From Diphasiastrum complanatum (taxonomy: Eukaryota > Streptophyta > Lycopodiopsida > Lycopodiales > Lycopodiaceae), in the NCBI GenBank assembly GCA_029204225.1, contig CM055113.1, positions 17,522,445 through 17,586,444 of the forward strand: a stretch of 64,000 bases of DNA, read 5' to 3'. Shown here in pieces: positions 45,431 to 54,675 of this stretch (positions within the stretch are counted from its first letter, which is position 1; the number at the start of each line of letters is the position of its first letter). The notes under the pieces were generated by a model, which worked only from the letters and a program-made list of their open reading frames with translations, did not search any database and had not been told where the DNA came from. The translations under genes and the position numbers were made by a program.

Positions 45431-47164
45431 ATGCCCATGGATAGGAGAAAGCAGACAAGGAGAGACTTCTTCTCTCCTGGCTCATCCTCATCTCCTGCGG
45501 TTGCCATCACACCCCCTGCTAGACCTAGAACGCACAACCGCAGCAGGGGCTCTCTGAGATACGCAAGTATCAGAGGTCAATAGTTCTGTTGATCCCAAGA
45601 GCTCCATTCTACCGTGCTGTCCGAAACATAACAAGAAATGATCTCGAACAGCACGTTAGATTCACACCGAATGCTCTTCAGTGCCTTCAGGAGGCTGTTG
45701 AAGATTATATTAGTCTTTTTTTTGAGGATTCTTTTTTGCTTGCCATCCATACCAAGAGGGTTACCATAATGCCAAAGGATTTTCAGCTTCTGATCAGAAT
45801 GAGGGATAGGTACTATAGGTTACATGTATCTCAGCCTGCTACTCCTAGACCAACTCCTGTAGATAGGACTCATCTTCCTACGAAGCGTCCTAGTAAGCAG
45901 ACAGCCCTCAAGCGTGCTCCTAAGAAAGTGAAGCCTATCCCAGAATCCATTGTAGATAATGCTACTGTTGATAATGCTGTAAATACAGCTACCTCTATTT
46001 TGGATACTCCTAATATTGCTGTAAATACTACACTTCCACCTCCTCCTCCTCCTCCCAATTTCTATACATATATAGATTCGGATGATTATCTTAAATTTGA
46101 GAAAGACATATCGGATGGTATAGATACAATTGGTATTCCTTTTTGTTTTAGAGTAGAAGAACTTGATTTTAGTATTAATTTTAGAGTTCTAGATTGTCTG
46201 GATCTCAAAGACAGACGGGCTTCTATCAGTGATCCTGTGATAGAGTCCGGGCTGACACTCTTGCAATTTGACATTACAAGAGATTCATCAAACGAGTTGC
46301 TGGTGCTGAGTAACTTTCTGCTCCAGGCCTTCAAGGAGAATAATGACACATTGTCACAGTGTTTGAGAAGTGGATTCACACCAACAACAAAGTATCTGGT
46401 CATTCCTTATCATACCAAGTAAGATATATTAAGTGCTTCTTCATGTTTTATGCATTAACATTGACATTTTCAATTTAAATAGTTCTCAGAATTGTCGCTA
46501 AAGTACTTTCAATCTTATTTTGCAGTGAGCACTGGAGTTTAAACCGGATCTCTATTAAGGGATCTGTGAATAATATTATTAATGTTCTTGTGTCAAGATG
46601 AATTAGGTGAGAAATACACATAATGATGTAGATATATTCATTCCATATCTAAGTAAATATATTCCTACAGACATTCCCCATTCCGTGGACTGGCAGATCG
46701 TCAGCTTGGAGGTAAACTTTGTCTTTCTTAATAGCATTTTGAAATCAGTATTCAATGAAATATTTTCAATCTAATTCATTCTGTTTCATAATTGATTTCT
46801 TTTGTGCTGAATTATTTTTCAGTCACCCCAGCAAAATGATTCATTCAGCTGTGGGTGGTACACATTGTACAATGCCGAGTTGTTTTTTGAGTGGTTCACC
46901 CTTTAACAAGATGTTGATATTTCTAAGGTAATAAATTTTGTTTATTCTTATTTTGGAATCATGACTAGTTTTCTATTCTGGTGATGTTATTGGCCATTAC
47001 TAATACATGAATGTTCTATTTTGTAGTTTACACTTCCTGAGTACACATCAAGCCAGGTGTACAGATTTAGACAATAAATTATCCTGAGTATACTGGCTCG
47101 AGCAAGGCTTCAGCCTCCCGTTATTGATAATGGTGCAAAGGATGATGTAGTTGTACTAAATTAA
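45431..47164 (+). pseudogene. Gene C: CENH3/H3-like histone fold joined to Ulp1/C48 cysteine protease domain
   Basis: Exons approximately 45431-46418, 46526-46606, 46671-46711, 46823-46927, 47027-47164. The N-tail is basic (MPMDRRKQTRRDFFSPG). Histone part, after a frameshift near 45562: KYQRSIVLLIPRAPFYRAVR, RFTPNALQCLQEAVEDY, FFEDSFLLAIHTKRVTIMPK, DFQLLIRMRD; the L-L-I-P-x-A-P-F form is that of CENH3 rather than canonical H3. Then a Lys/Arg-rich linker (KRPSKQTALKRAPKKVK) and a poly-Pro run. Protease part: ISDPVIESGLTLLQ, KYLVIPYHT, NEHWSLNRIS (His codon 46530-46532), INVLVSR where the catalytic Asp appears as Val (46590-46592), WQIVSLESPQQNDSFSCGWY (Gln and Cys, Cys codon 46850-46852). Lesions: the frameshift, TGA 46599, a phase mismatch at exon 2/3, TAA in exon 4 and exon 5. 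SUMO or related protein cleavage is the known role of C48 enzymes. Confidence 0.75.
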
Positions 47165-47349
47165 GATCAGAAAAAATATAGATAGCATAGAATAAAAATA
47201 CATCTATAGACTTCATAGAAAAATATACATTGATATATCAAATGTTGCTCCAATTTATGAATTTGGGAGCACAAAATACATGTATAGATGCCCAACTTGG
47301 GCTTTCATTTATTGAATGAAAGGGTGTATACACAAATTTTTACTAAAGT

Positions 47350-48732
47350 TTATTTGAAACTATTGTTCTCCCACAATGGTGATTGTTGTAGGTAGATCTT
47401 TGCAGCACGTTATCAGCTCCTGTCTTTTTTGAATCTGTGACATGGCAAATATTAGTGAATGTGCAATTGTAAATGATGACATTTTCTATTATTTTGTTCT
47501 ATTTTGAAATGGCAATAAACATAAAGTACTTACGAGTCTTCCGTTGATGATAAATCTGAAATATGTTGGTAGATTGGTTTGTAATAGCATGAGCTCTGTT
47601 ATGATAAAATCAAGCTTCCAGTGCTCTTCCACCTCAACCATAGTCAAATATTCCTCATTGTAGATAATGCTTATCTCCATTTGGTTTGTGTGACCATTTA
47701 GTTCAAAGTCTTGATCCTGTGGTAGCCATGTACCTTCAATTTTCTTGTATCTCTGGTAGCTAAATATGAGACTGAGCATTTGCTTTTCGATATGATAACG
47801 AAAGATCATTGAGGACTTTTTAATCCTTCATTCTATGTCATTATTTGTTTTACTATCCCAGCCTTGATCCATGAGATCTGACAAAGTCTCATCTGATAAA
47901 TCCTTGCAAACAAATAAAGTTGGTGTCCTACGAACACTAGCACTCGAGAAAAAATCAACAAATGTATGCAATGAGATAAACCAACTTAGGTGAACAATTT
48001 TGGATCCTGTGCTTATCTTCATAGCATTTTTAATATCAATGAGTAGCTTGCATCTCAAGAATTTAGAAACAATGCTGTCAAGAGTAGGCCACTCATCACT
48101 TTGAAAACTTGGCAATGGAATTGCTTCGAGCTTGCCAAAACCTCCATCTATTTGTGGCGTATATAAAGATTCATAAAAATAGATACCACAATCTGCAAGT
48201 TCCTTTGGACTTCTTCCTTTGTACTGTAGCTTTCCAACATCAGAGTGAATCACGTCTAATATTCTTGCAAGTGATTGTGCGGGCTCCCATTCACTTATGC
48301 ATGATGGATATAAATCTGAAAGCAAAAAACAATGTTGAGGCATTCAAATCATAATCTGAAGAGCATCAATAAAGGAAATCACCTATGATTGCTGTTGAGT
48401 GCATATGTTTTGATATACTTACAATTACATTTTTGATGATCATGAGGATTGATATCATGTACTTTGATTTCTGAATGCATATATACATGTTGCACTAAGA
48501 CATCTGATATCGATTGACCTCCCGGGGTAGTCTTAAAATCCATAATTTTTGCTTTCCAATAAGATTTGTAGGACATTTTTGCTCTTTTCTTTTGTCAAAA
48601 ATTGTCCTTTGATGATGGATGCAACAATACCCATGAGTTCTTCGTATATTTTGTTGGCTTCCAGTTATCAGCTTCATCTTTTTCATTGTAAAGAATCACA
48701 GAATCGATTGTAGATCCGGGTCTCCTCGCCAT
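47350..48732 (-). pseudogene. Gene D: orphan with possible BAH/Tudor-like N-terminal segment
   Basis: Three predicted exons: 48732-48423, 48315-47534, 47433-47350, all with GT...AG borders. ATG 48732 is the first in frame (MARRPGSTIDSVILYNE). A segment SYWKAKIMDFKTTPGGQ, SDVLVQHVYMHSEI, NPHDHQKCNY has the W-x-A-x-I/V ... V-x-V-x-x-Y pattern of chromatin-reader barrels such as BAH, but this is weak. Exon 2 is predicted globular: EPAQSLARILDVIHSDVGKL, GFGKLEAIPLPSFQSDEWPT, HLSWFISLHTFVDFFSSASV, LIFSYQRYKKIEGTWLPQDQ, HWKLDFIITELMLLQTNLPT. No catalytic motif seen. Two in-frame TGA codons (48595-48597 and 47828-47830) disable this copy. It is convergent with gene C, with 185 bp between their stops. 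Confidence 0.55.
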
Positions 48733-48830
48733 TGCTATTTTCAAATCTCTCTGATATGTTACTTGATTTTAATTTTTCGTATCACATTTAATCTAATGTG
48801 AATGCCAACATAGTCATAGTTACTGCATGT

Positions 48831-49679
48831 TGTTAAAATTGGCAAAAGCTAACTTGATCAAATCTTGTAAATACCATTATGAGTAGTACATATCATCATT
48901 AGACATGTGTGGATCCTGTTCCCACGTGTGAAATAAATGCATTTATCATTTAGATGAGTCATATAGGTTGTACATACCATTTCATTTAAGATCTAGTGGC
49001 TAAAATGGCCAAAATCTAGTTTTCTAGCTATATGCCACTTGGCATCATTTTATTGGTATGAAAAGCTATTTCACATGGATAGGAGTGATCTCACACGTGC
49101 CAAGGACTGCTCACATGTGTGAAAACATCAGTAGTAGGTGAGATCCAACTTGTAGTAGATATTTGTGCAAGTCCCTATAAATTAGGAAAATTGCCTAAAA
49201 TCAAGGGAGGTGGCTATAAGTTAGGAAACTTGGTCCATGTGCCATATTGATGATTATTGGTGGATCCTTTGATGAGTAGGAACTCTCACACGTGCCAAAT
49301 CAGCTGAGTAAGCATCAGCTCTTGTGTATATATGGTGGCTCATTTGGCCATAATTGACAAGAAAGCTAAATCTTGGTTTTGGTGCATTTCTTGAGTAATC
49401 TCTCCATTTGTCTTGTGATTTTATGCTTCTAATGGTTTCTAAGCTTAGTGTACTTCATTATTTGCTGGTAGTTCGTACTCTGACAGGTATTCACACGTGT
49501 GAAACCAGCAAGTACAAGTTTTGATCATATTTGATTGTTCTTGTTAGATTTGTTGATGTAGATTTGATCTAGTGCTATCTAATCTTGTGTAGATTGGTAG
49601 ATCAATCTAATCTAACACCCAATCACACTTGTGGATCTGATTTGGATCCATTCTTGGTCCTTTTTGCTGTACTTTCACA
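48831..49679 (+). repeat. 5' LTR of nested pol-less LTR retrotransposon
   Basis: 849 bp, TGTTAAAATT...TTTCACA, matching 53472-54316 with about eight substitutions and one small indel counted by eye. Contains a TATA-like TGTATATATGG at about 49324 and several CACACGTG-type words (48927, 49093, 49290, 49494). Confidence 0.9.
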
Positions 49680-49691
49680 TGGTATCAGAGC
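49680..49691 (+). promoter_or_regulatory. Primer-binding site, initiator-Met type
   Basis: TGGTATCAGAGC directly after the 5' LTR end, the usual plant copia PBS; it assigns this element to the copia side despite the missing pol. Confidence 0.9.
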
Positions 49692-51393
49692 CAAGTACAA
49701 GTGCATTTAAGGCATTGATCTAAACTATACCCAAATTGGCAGGTTTTTGGAAACAAGCTAATATTGAGGTAGTGAAGCTGAATGGATTGCTAGAACCATC
49801 ATATTTGTACCAAATCTTGCTGTGGGCTGCAGGTGTACTTTCCACACGTGTGGGGCCGTACAGGACCTATTTTTGACAGTAAAATTCAGTTTGATGCATT
49901 TTGAGCTTCATACACCCAATTTTGAGTCAATTTAGTGCATTTTTCAAGCTTTCACTTGCATTGTTTCTATTCCATTGATTTGTTCTTGGTTTAGATCAAT
50001 CATATAGATGGATTAAAGCTTTTTTACAGGACATTGAAGTTGATTCTCTGATTTTTTGAGTGTACATTGAAGTTGAGAGAGAAAGAGTGCTATAAACTAA
50101 AGATTAAGGAGTGATTTGCAAGGGGGGAGATTGAAATCCATTATACCTTCATTCTAGATTTGTTCAAGAGTGAAAGGGCTGAGTCTAAAAGCATATAAAT
50201 GCTAGAAGAAACTCTTGGATCAGTCCTCCAAGGGAAATCTTAGTGAATTTCTAAAGCACAAACACTCATAAAGTCAAAATCTACCTATACAAGGTGATAA
50301 GAATTGTTGGCAAGTACTAGGAGAAAAAATTGAGGTCACATTGTTCACCCCTACTCAAGTGTGTGAGTGTGGTTTTTGGCTTGGATTAAAGTCATAAAGG
50401 TGAGTGAGGCATATGTGTTGTGGTTGATCCAAAATTTTCAAGAGATCCTTCCTTTGTAGAGGGCAAGAACTAGTAACTCAATTCTTGACTTTGGTGGAAA
50501 AATTGTCTTCTTCATTGTGATCAAATCTTGCTAAGTGGCATTAGCTCTTTGTAAGCAAATACCTTAGTGAGAGATAAGTATTACATTTCTGAAAATTTGA
50601 ATTTCATTCCAACTCTAAAGAGGTAGAGTCATTGGTACTTGGTGGAGTCCAATAGGGGTGAATGAATTCAATTTTTTGAGCAAAATTTTGACATTATATG
50701 TATGAAACTCAAATAAGTTCTATTCAACTTTCTTTGTGAGAGTGTGAGGGTCAAGTTGTGATCCCATTGGGAGTCTAGAACAGGGAGGAGTCCATATTTG
50801 AGTGTTCATACATGATTGGGATCTTTGTGAATCTCTAGATGTCTAATTTTAAAGCTTGGTGAAAAATTATTGACATAGATTGTTATCAAACCATTTCATG
50901 TCCATTCCAAATCTCAAGAGTGATATTCTTTGGGTCAAGAGGGATTCCAAAAGGGGTGATTGGATCTGATCTTTGTGTGTTTGAATCAAGTATACATGTC
51001 AAGTTTTTGTGATCTAGTGTAGATCCTTTTTTTGTGAAAATTAGTGGTTTAATTTGTTGCCAAATCAAATCAAATTCAATCCAAATCTCAAGAGTGAGAT
51101 TATTTGGGTCAAGAGTGATTTTAAAAGAAGTGACTAAGTTTGATTTTCAGATATTTGAAACAAAACCCATACTTTGTTCAAGAATCTCAAAAGCTGAGAG
51201 AACTAGTCAAGAGAAAAGGAAAATCTAGGTGTCAAGTCTTTTCAAATCCATTCCAACTCTCAAGAGGAAGATTCATTGGTATTTGTTGAGTCCAATAGGG
51301 GTGTTTGGATCTGATTTTTGTGATTTGATAGAGTGCTTTTGTCTTAGAGATCAAAGAAAAGATTAGTTTCCAATTGACTAGGTTGACAGAGAT
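49692..51393 (+). other. Leader of the nested LTR element
   Basis: About 1.7 kb of non-coding sequence with four similar phrases of the type CCAAATCTCAAGAGTGAGAT or CCAACTCTCAAGAGGAAGAT, each followed by a TTGGGTCAAGAG/TTGGTATTTG and GGGGTGTTTGGATCTGATTT-like string (about 50610, 50910, 51080, 51255). These approximate 170-bp repeats suggest a tandemly duplicated leader, possibly the packaging region. Confidence 0.6.
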
Positions 51394-53346
51394 ATGATTC
51401 AAAATTTGTGGTCTAGATCTTGTGTAGATCCTTCTAGATTGTTGAATGTGTTCAAATCTAGTTTCTTGAGAGTCACAAATTACATTTTGAAAAGTCATAT
51501 CACTAGGTTTTACTTCCTCATCATGGCATCAATAGGTGGCAACCTATTGGAGGCAAGCAAGGATCCTAAATGCAACCTTTGTGGCAAGAGAGATTGTTTT
51601 GTCTCAAGATGCTACAAAATGAAGATCAATCCATCCAAGGAGAACCAAAGCAAGGGGTCCGAGGTGAAGGATGGAGCTTCAAGTTCAAAGTTCAAAGGCA
51701 AGAAGGACAAATCCAAGGAAAGGTGTTTCCTTTGTGGAAAGATGCATGAGGCTTGGAGTCTCACAAGGATTTACAAGATTTGTCTTCAAAAGTCCATCAT
51801 CACACATTTCAAACATTTTGAAGTTTTGCATTTGAAAGTGAATTTTTTGGTTCAAGATGCAAAGATAAATGTCACTTTCATTAATGTCACTTGGATTTAT
51901 TTCATGTCCTTGGAAAGCATTTTGCTTAGAACTTTAGAAAAGTTCAAATTTATTGTTATGATCCAAGAGAAACCAAGAAAGATTAAGGAGAAATCACAAA
52001 ATAAAAATAGTTTCATTTATGCTCTCATGAAATCTTATGAAGAACTATTTTGCTTTGAAGAGATTTTTGTATCTCAAAGGTGGATTAAGGCAATACTAGT
52101 TGAGTGTGATGCCTTAATAGATAGCAAAGCATGTTTTCCTTGTAAACTTACATTGAATATGAAGTCAAGGAAATGGAAATGTCTTCATAATGTATTTTTT
52201 GTTGGTTTCAATAAGGTCATGAATGATGTGTTCATTCATAATGTTGAAGATTGTAAATTTTCAATTTTAAAGGCAAGTTGTAAACTTCTTATGAGAATAA
52301 GTGAGGCATCCAAAGTGGACACTTATATCCATAAGCAAGTAGTTAGCCTTATTGAGATGGAAATACTTCTTGATTTCAATATTAGAAAAATCATGCCAAG
52401 TTGTGGTGATTTTTGGACTTATGGTTCTAGCATAAGTAATGTTGATAATCATATGAAGTGCACATTATACGATCATGTTTGTTGTGATCATTTTAAGACA
52501 TGGAGGTCTCGGATTTCCATCAAGGAGGAGCACCAAGGAGTTGATCTTGAGGAGTCATCTCGAGGTTCAAGTGTGCCAAGGATTGAGGAGGAGAGTCCTT
52601 CTCAAGTTGTGATTACAAGAAGAATATCAAGAGACATGGTTGAGCTCATATGGCTCACATTTCAAGGGAAAGAGGAGCACATTTCAAGTGGTATACATCT
52701 CATGCTTGCTTCTCTTATGTCATTTGGTGAATCAATTTGCTTTAGTGAGACTTTTGCATCTCAAAGTTGGAGTAAAGCAATACTAGTTGAGTATGGTGTC
52801 TTTCTTGAGAACATAGTTGATGTTCTTAATGATATGAAATTGATTTTAGATCAATTAGAAAGCAAATGGTTATTTCATCAAATGTATGTTCTTGAGTCTT
52901 GCAAGAGCAAGAGTGAGTTGTCCACTCATAGTATGAAAAATTGTCTTTTTTCATGTATTGAGGCAAATTGTGAATCATCCTCTAAGGAAACTTATCTCCA
53001 TAATGAAGTATCTAGCCTCATTAGATATGAGATTAGCATGGTAACCAAGCATGAAGATATGATACAAACTCTTTGTTATTATAGCATGCATAGTCTTGCC
53101 AATGTTGATGAGCCTAATCCTCGAGATCTTGGTAACATGATGTTGGATCTTTGTGATCCTCATGAGTCAAGAAGGACTCTTTATTTTATTATGGAGTTTC
53201 AGCTATTTCCAAGGAGGAGGAGCTTTTGGATCAACCATATGCTTCAAGGATGGAACAAATCAATGAAAGAGGTGCTAGGATGGTGCAAAGCTCTCAAGTT
53301 CATCAAAAAAGTCAACATCAAAGAGGCATTATCATGGATATGGTGA
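51394..53346 (+). CDS. 650-residue ORF of the nested LTR element: zinc knuckle plus duplicated pol-derived block
   Basis: Open from ATG 51394; a likelier start is Met 44 at 51523 (MASIGGNLLEAS). Residues about 60-73 read CNLCGKRDCFVSRC, a gag-type CCHC knuckle whose His has become Cys (the older copy keeps His); a second partial knuckle is CFLCGKMHEAW. Two related halves follow: about residues 209-350 (SYEELFCFEEIFVSQRWIKA, HNVEDCKFSILKASCKLL) and about 438-575 (SFGESICFSETFASQSWSKA, HSMKNCLFSCIEANC). Each begins like the copia segment just ahead of RT (W-x-x-A-I/M-x-x-E) and then diverges into a shared Cys/His-poor helical unit. No catalytic site. An intact ORF in an element with near-identical LTRs suggests recent selection or recent insertion. 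Host annotation would list it as an unknown protein. Confidence 0.65.
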   Translation: MIQNLWSRSCVDPSRLLNVFKSSFLRVTNYILKSHITRFYFLIMASIGGNLLEASKDPKCNLCGKRDCFVSRCYKMKINPSKENQSKGSEVKDGASSSKFKGKKDKSKERCFLCGKMHEAWSLTRIYKICLQKSIITHFKHFEVLHLKVNFLVQDAKINVTFINVTWIYFMSLESILLRTLEKFKFIVMIQEKPRKIKEKSQNKNSFIYALMKSYEELFCFEEIFVSQRWIKAILVECDALIDSKACFPCKLTLNMKSRKWKCLHNVFFVGFNKVMNDVFIHNVEDCKFSILKASCKLLMRISEASKVDTYIHKQVVSLIEMEILLDFNIRKIMPSCGDFWTYGSSISNVDNHMKCTLYDHVCCDHFKTWRSRISIKEEHQGVDLEESSRGSSVPRIEEESPSQVVITRRISRDMVELIWLTFQGKEEHISSGIHLMLASLMSFGESICFSETFASQSWSKAILVEYGVFLENIVDVLNDMKLILDQLESKWLFHQMYVLESCKSKSELSTHSMKNCLFSCIEANCESSSKETYLHNEVSSLIRYEISMVTKHEDMIQTLCYYSMHSLANVDEPNPRDLGNMMLDLCDPHESRRTLYFIMEFQLFPRRRSFWINHMLQGWNKSMKEVLGWCKALKFIKKVNIKEALSWIW

Positions 53347-53461
53347 TTTCGGATCGACATCAAGCTCATTGGCTGATCTTCATACCTTTGAACTAGCAAG
53401 GATCCATATTTGAAGACCAATTCAGCCCATGGAGTCAATCTCAATATCATCAAGTTAGTTT

Positions 53462-53471
53462 TGAGGAGGAG
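53462..53471 (+). promoter_or_regulatory. Polypurine tract of the nested LTR element
   Basis: TGAGGAGGAG immediately before the 3' LTR start at 53472; the older copy has the same tract at its 3' LTR. Confidence 0.8.
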
Positions 53472-54316
53472 TGTTAAAATTGGCAAAAGCTAACTTGATC
53501 AAAATAAATACCATTATGAGTAGTACATATCATCATTAGACATGTGTGGAGCCTGTTCCCACGTGTGAAATAAATGCATTTATCATTTAGATGAGTCATA
53601 TAGGTTGTACATACCATTTCATTTAAGATCTAGTGGCTAAAATGGCCAAAATCTAGTTTTCTAGCTATATGCCACTTGGCATCAATTTATTGGTAGGAAA
53701 AGCTATTTCACATGGATAGGAGTGATCTCACACGTGCCAAGGACTGCTCACATGTGTGGAAACATCAGTAGTAGGTGAGATCCAACTTGTAGTAGATATT
53801 TGTGCAAGTCCCTATAAATTAGGAAAATTGCCTAAAATCAAGGGAGGTGGCTATAAGTTAGGAAACTTGGTCCATGTGCCATATTGATGATCATTGGTGG
53901 ATCCTTTGATGAGTAGGCACTCTCACACGTGCCAAATCAGCTGAGTAAGCATCAGCTCTTGTGTATATATGGTGGCTCATTTGGCCATAATTGACAAGAA
54001 AGCTAAATCTTGGTTTTGGTGCATTTCTTGAGTAATCTCTCCATTTGTCTTGTGATTTTATGCTTCTAATGGTTTCTAAGCTTAGTGTACTTCATTATTT
54101 GCTGGTAGTTCGTACTCTGACAGGTCTTCACACGTGTGAAACCAGCAAGTACAAGTTTTGATCATATTTGATTGTTCTTGTTAGATTTGTTGATGTAGAT
54201 TTGATCTAGTGCTATCTAATCTTGTGTAGATTGGTAGATCAATCTAATCTAACACCCAATCACACTTGTGGATCTGATTTGGATCCATTATTGGTCCTTT
54301 TTGCTGTACTTTCACA
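53472..54316 (+). repeat. 3' LTR of nested LTR element
   Basis: 845 bp, nearly identical to 48831-49679; differences include loss of four bases near 53502 and single-base changes such as the ones near 53555, 53685, 53925, 54126 and 54288. Confidence 0.9.
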
Positions 54317-54638
54317 CGTATACCATATTTTATGTAACTGTACATACTATATTTCTATAACTATAACTAGTATAGTTAGAAAATTTCATTATACTAACCA
54401 TCATAGTAAAGTAAACTTAACTTTAGATATTGACGTCGGGCAAATTAGCACGTGTCGGGCAGGAAAAAGAAACCAATGGGATACATCCATGCTGTCGGAC
54501 ACAAATTTCAAAGTTTTCTATATTGTATTTTTATTTTTTAGTTAATTTGAACTACGTTACGTAGATTTCAAATCTGTGCATTTTGATTGGGCCTAGTTAC
54601 GGTTGAAACGAAAGAAAAATAAATAAAAGAATCTTTAC
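54317..54638. other. Right subterminal region of the DNA transposon
   Basis: About 320 bp, AT-rich, no gene. Includes CACGTGTCGGGCAGG at 54451 and a related ATGCTGTCGGACAC at 54490, possible binding words, and an ACTACGTTACGTAG palindrome-like string at 54551-54564. Confidence 0.45.
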
Positions 54639-54671
54639 AAAGGGTCTTTTTGATATTGAGAACTCCTCTAA
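54639..54671 (-). repeat. Right terminal inverted repeat, 33 bp
   Basis: The minus strand from 54671 reads TTAGAGGAGTTCTCAATATC and onward, identical to 40653-40685. Confidence 0.9.
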
Positions 54672-54675
54672 TGCA
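54672..54675. repeat. Target-site duplication TGCA, right
   Basis: Matches 40649-40652; flanking minus-strand codons (...LADAFK) continue at 40648 (PIGEL...) when one copy of TGCA is kept. Confidence 0.75.

Larger units (their letters stand above)
48831..54316 (+). mobile_element. Nested non-autonomous LTR retrotransposon, 5.5 kb
   Basis: LTR 48831-49679, PBS 49680-49691, leader, single long ORF 51394-53346, purine tract 53462-53471, LTR 53472-54316. It lies inside the DNA transposon between gene D and the right inverted repeat. Flanking pentamers are CATGT (48826-48830) and CGTAT (54317-54321), which differ by two transitions; a decayed duplication is possible. No protease, RT, RNase H or integrase core is present, so mobilisation would need a copia helper. 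A truncated, older copy is at 23239-27520. Confidence 0.85.
40653..54671. mobile_element. DNA transposon with four spliced genes, nested LTR element inside
   Basis: Bounded by 33-bp matching terminal inverted repeats (first bases TTAGAGGAGTTCTCAATATC) and TGCA on both sides, inserted in the protease region of Ty3 element 5. Gross length is 14019 bp; subtracting the 5486-bp LTR element at 48831-54316 leaves about 8.5 kb. Genes: A (+, 41174-43824) DDE transposase-like; B (-, 43966-45002) acidic orphan; C (+, 45431-47164) histone fold plus Ulp1-like protease; D (-, 47350-48732) orphan. A/B and C/D are convergent; B/C divergent. Introns in all four are predicted from GT...AG borders with uninterrupted flanking similarity or frame. 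The superfamily is uncertain: the transposase resembles the RAG1/Transib/Kolobok/CACTA group, but a 4-bp TGCA duplication is not what I associate with any of these by default. The element is decayed and presumably immobile. Confidence 0.85.

Noticed and set aside
45431-45830. A genuine host CENH3 gene
   Set aside because: It lies wholly inside the transposon ends, has a frameshift, and its frame continues into a C48 protease part; a host-derived origin is possible, but not a functional host CENH3.
40653-54671. Inverted repeats as remnants of two oppositely oriented Ty3 copies
   Set aside because: The matching stops sharply at 33 bp, the flanking Ty3 sequence is co-linear (not inverted) and rejoins in frame.
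40653-54671. Assignment to Kolobok because of the transposase type
   Set aside because: Kolobok elements duplicate TTAA; here the flanks are TGCA. Superfamily left open.
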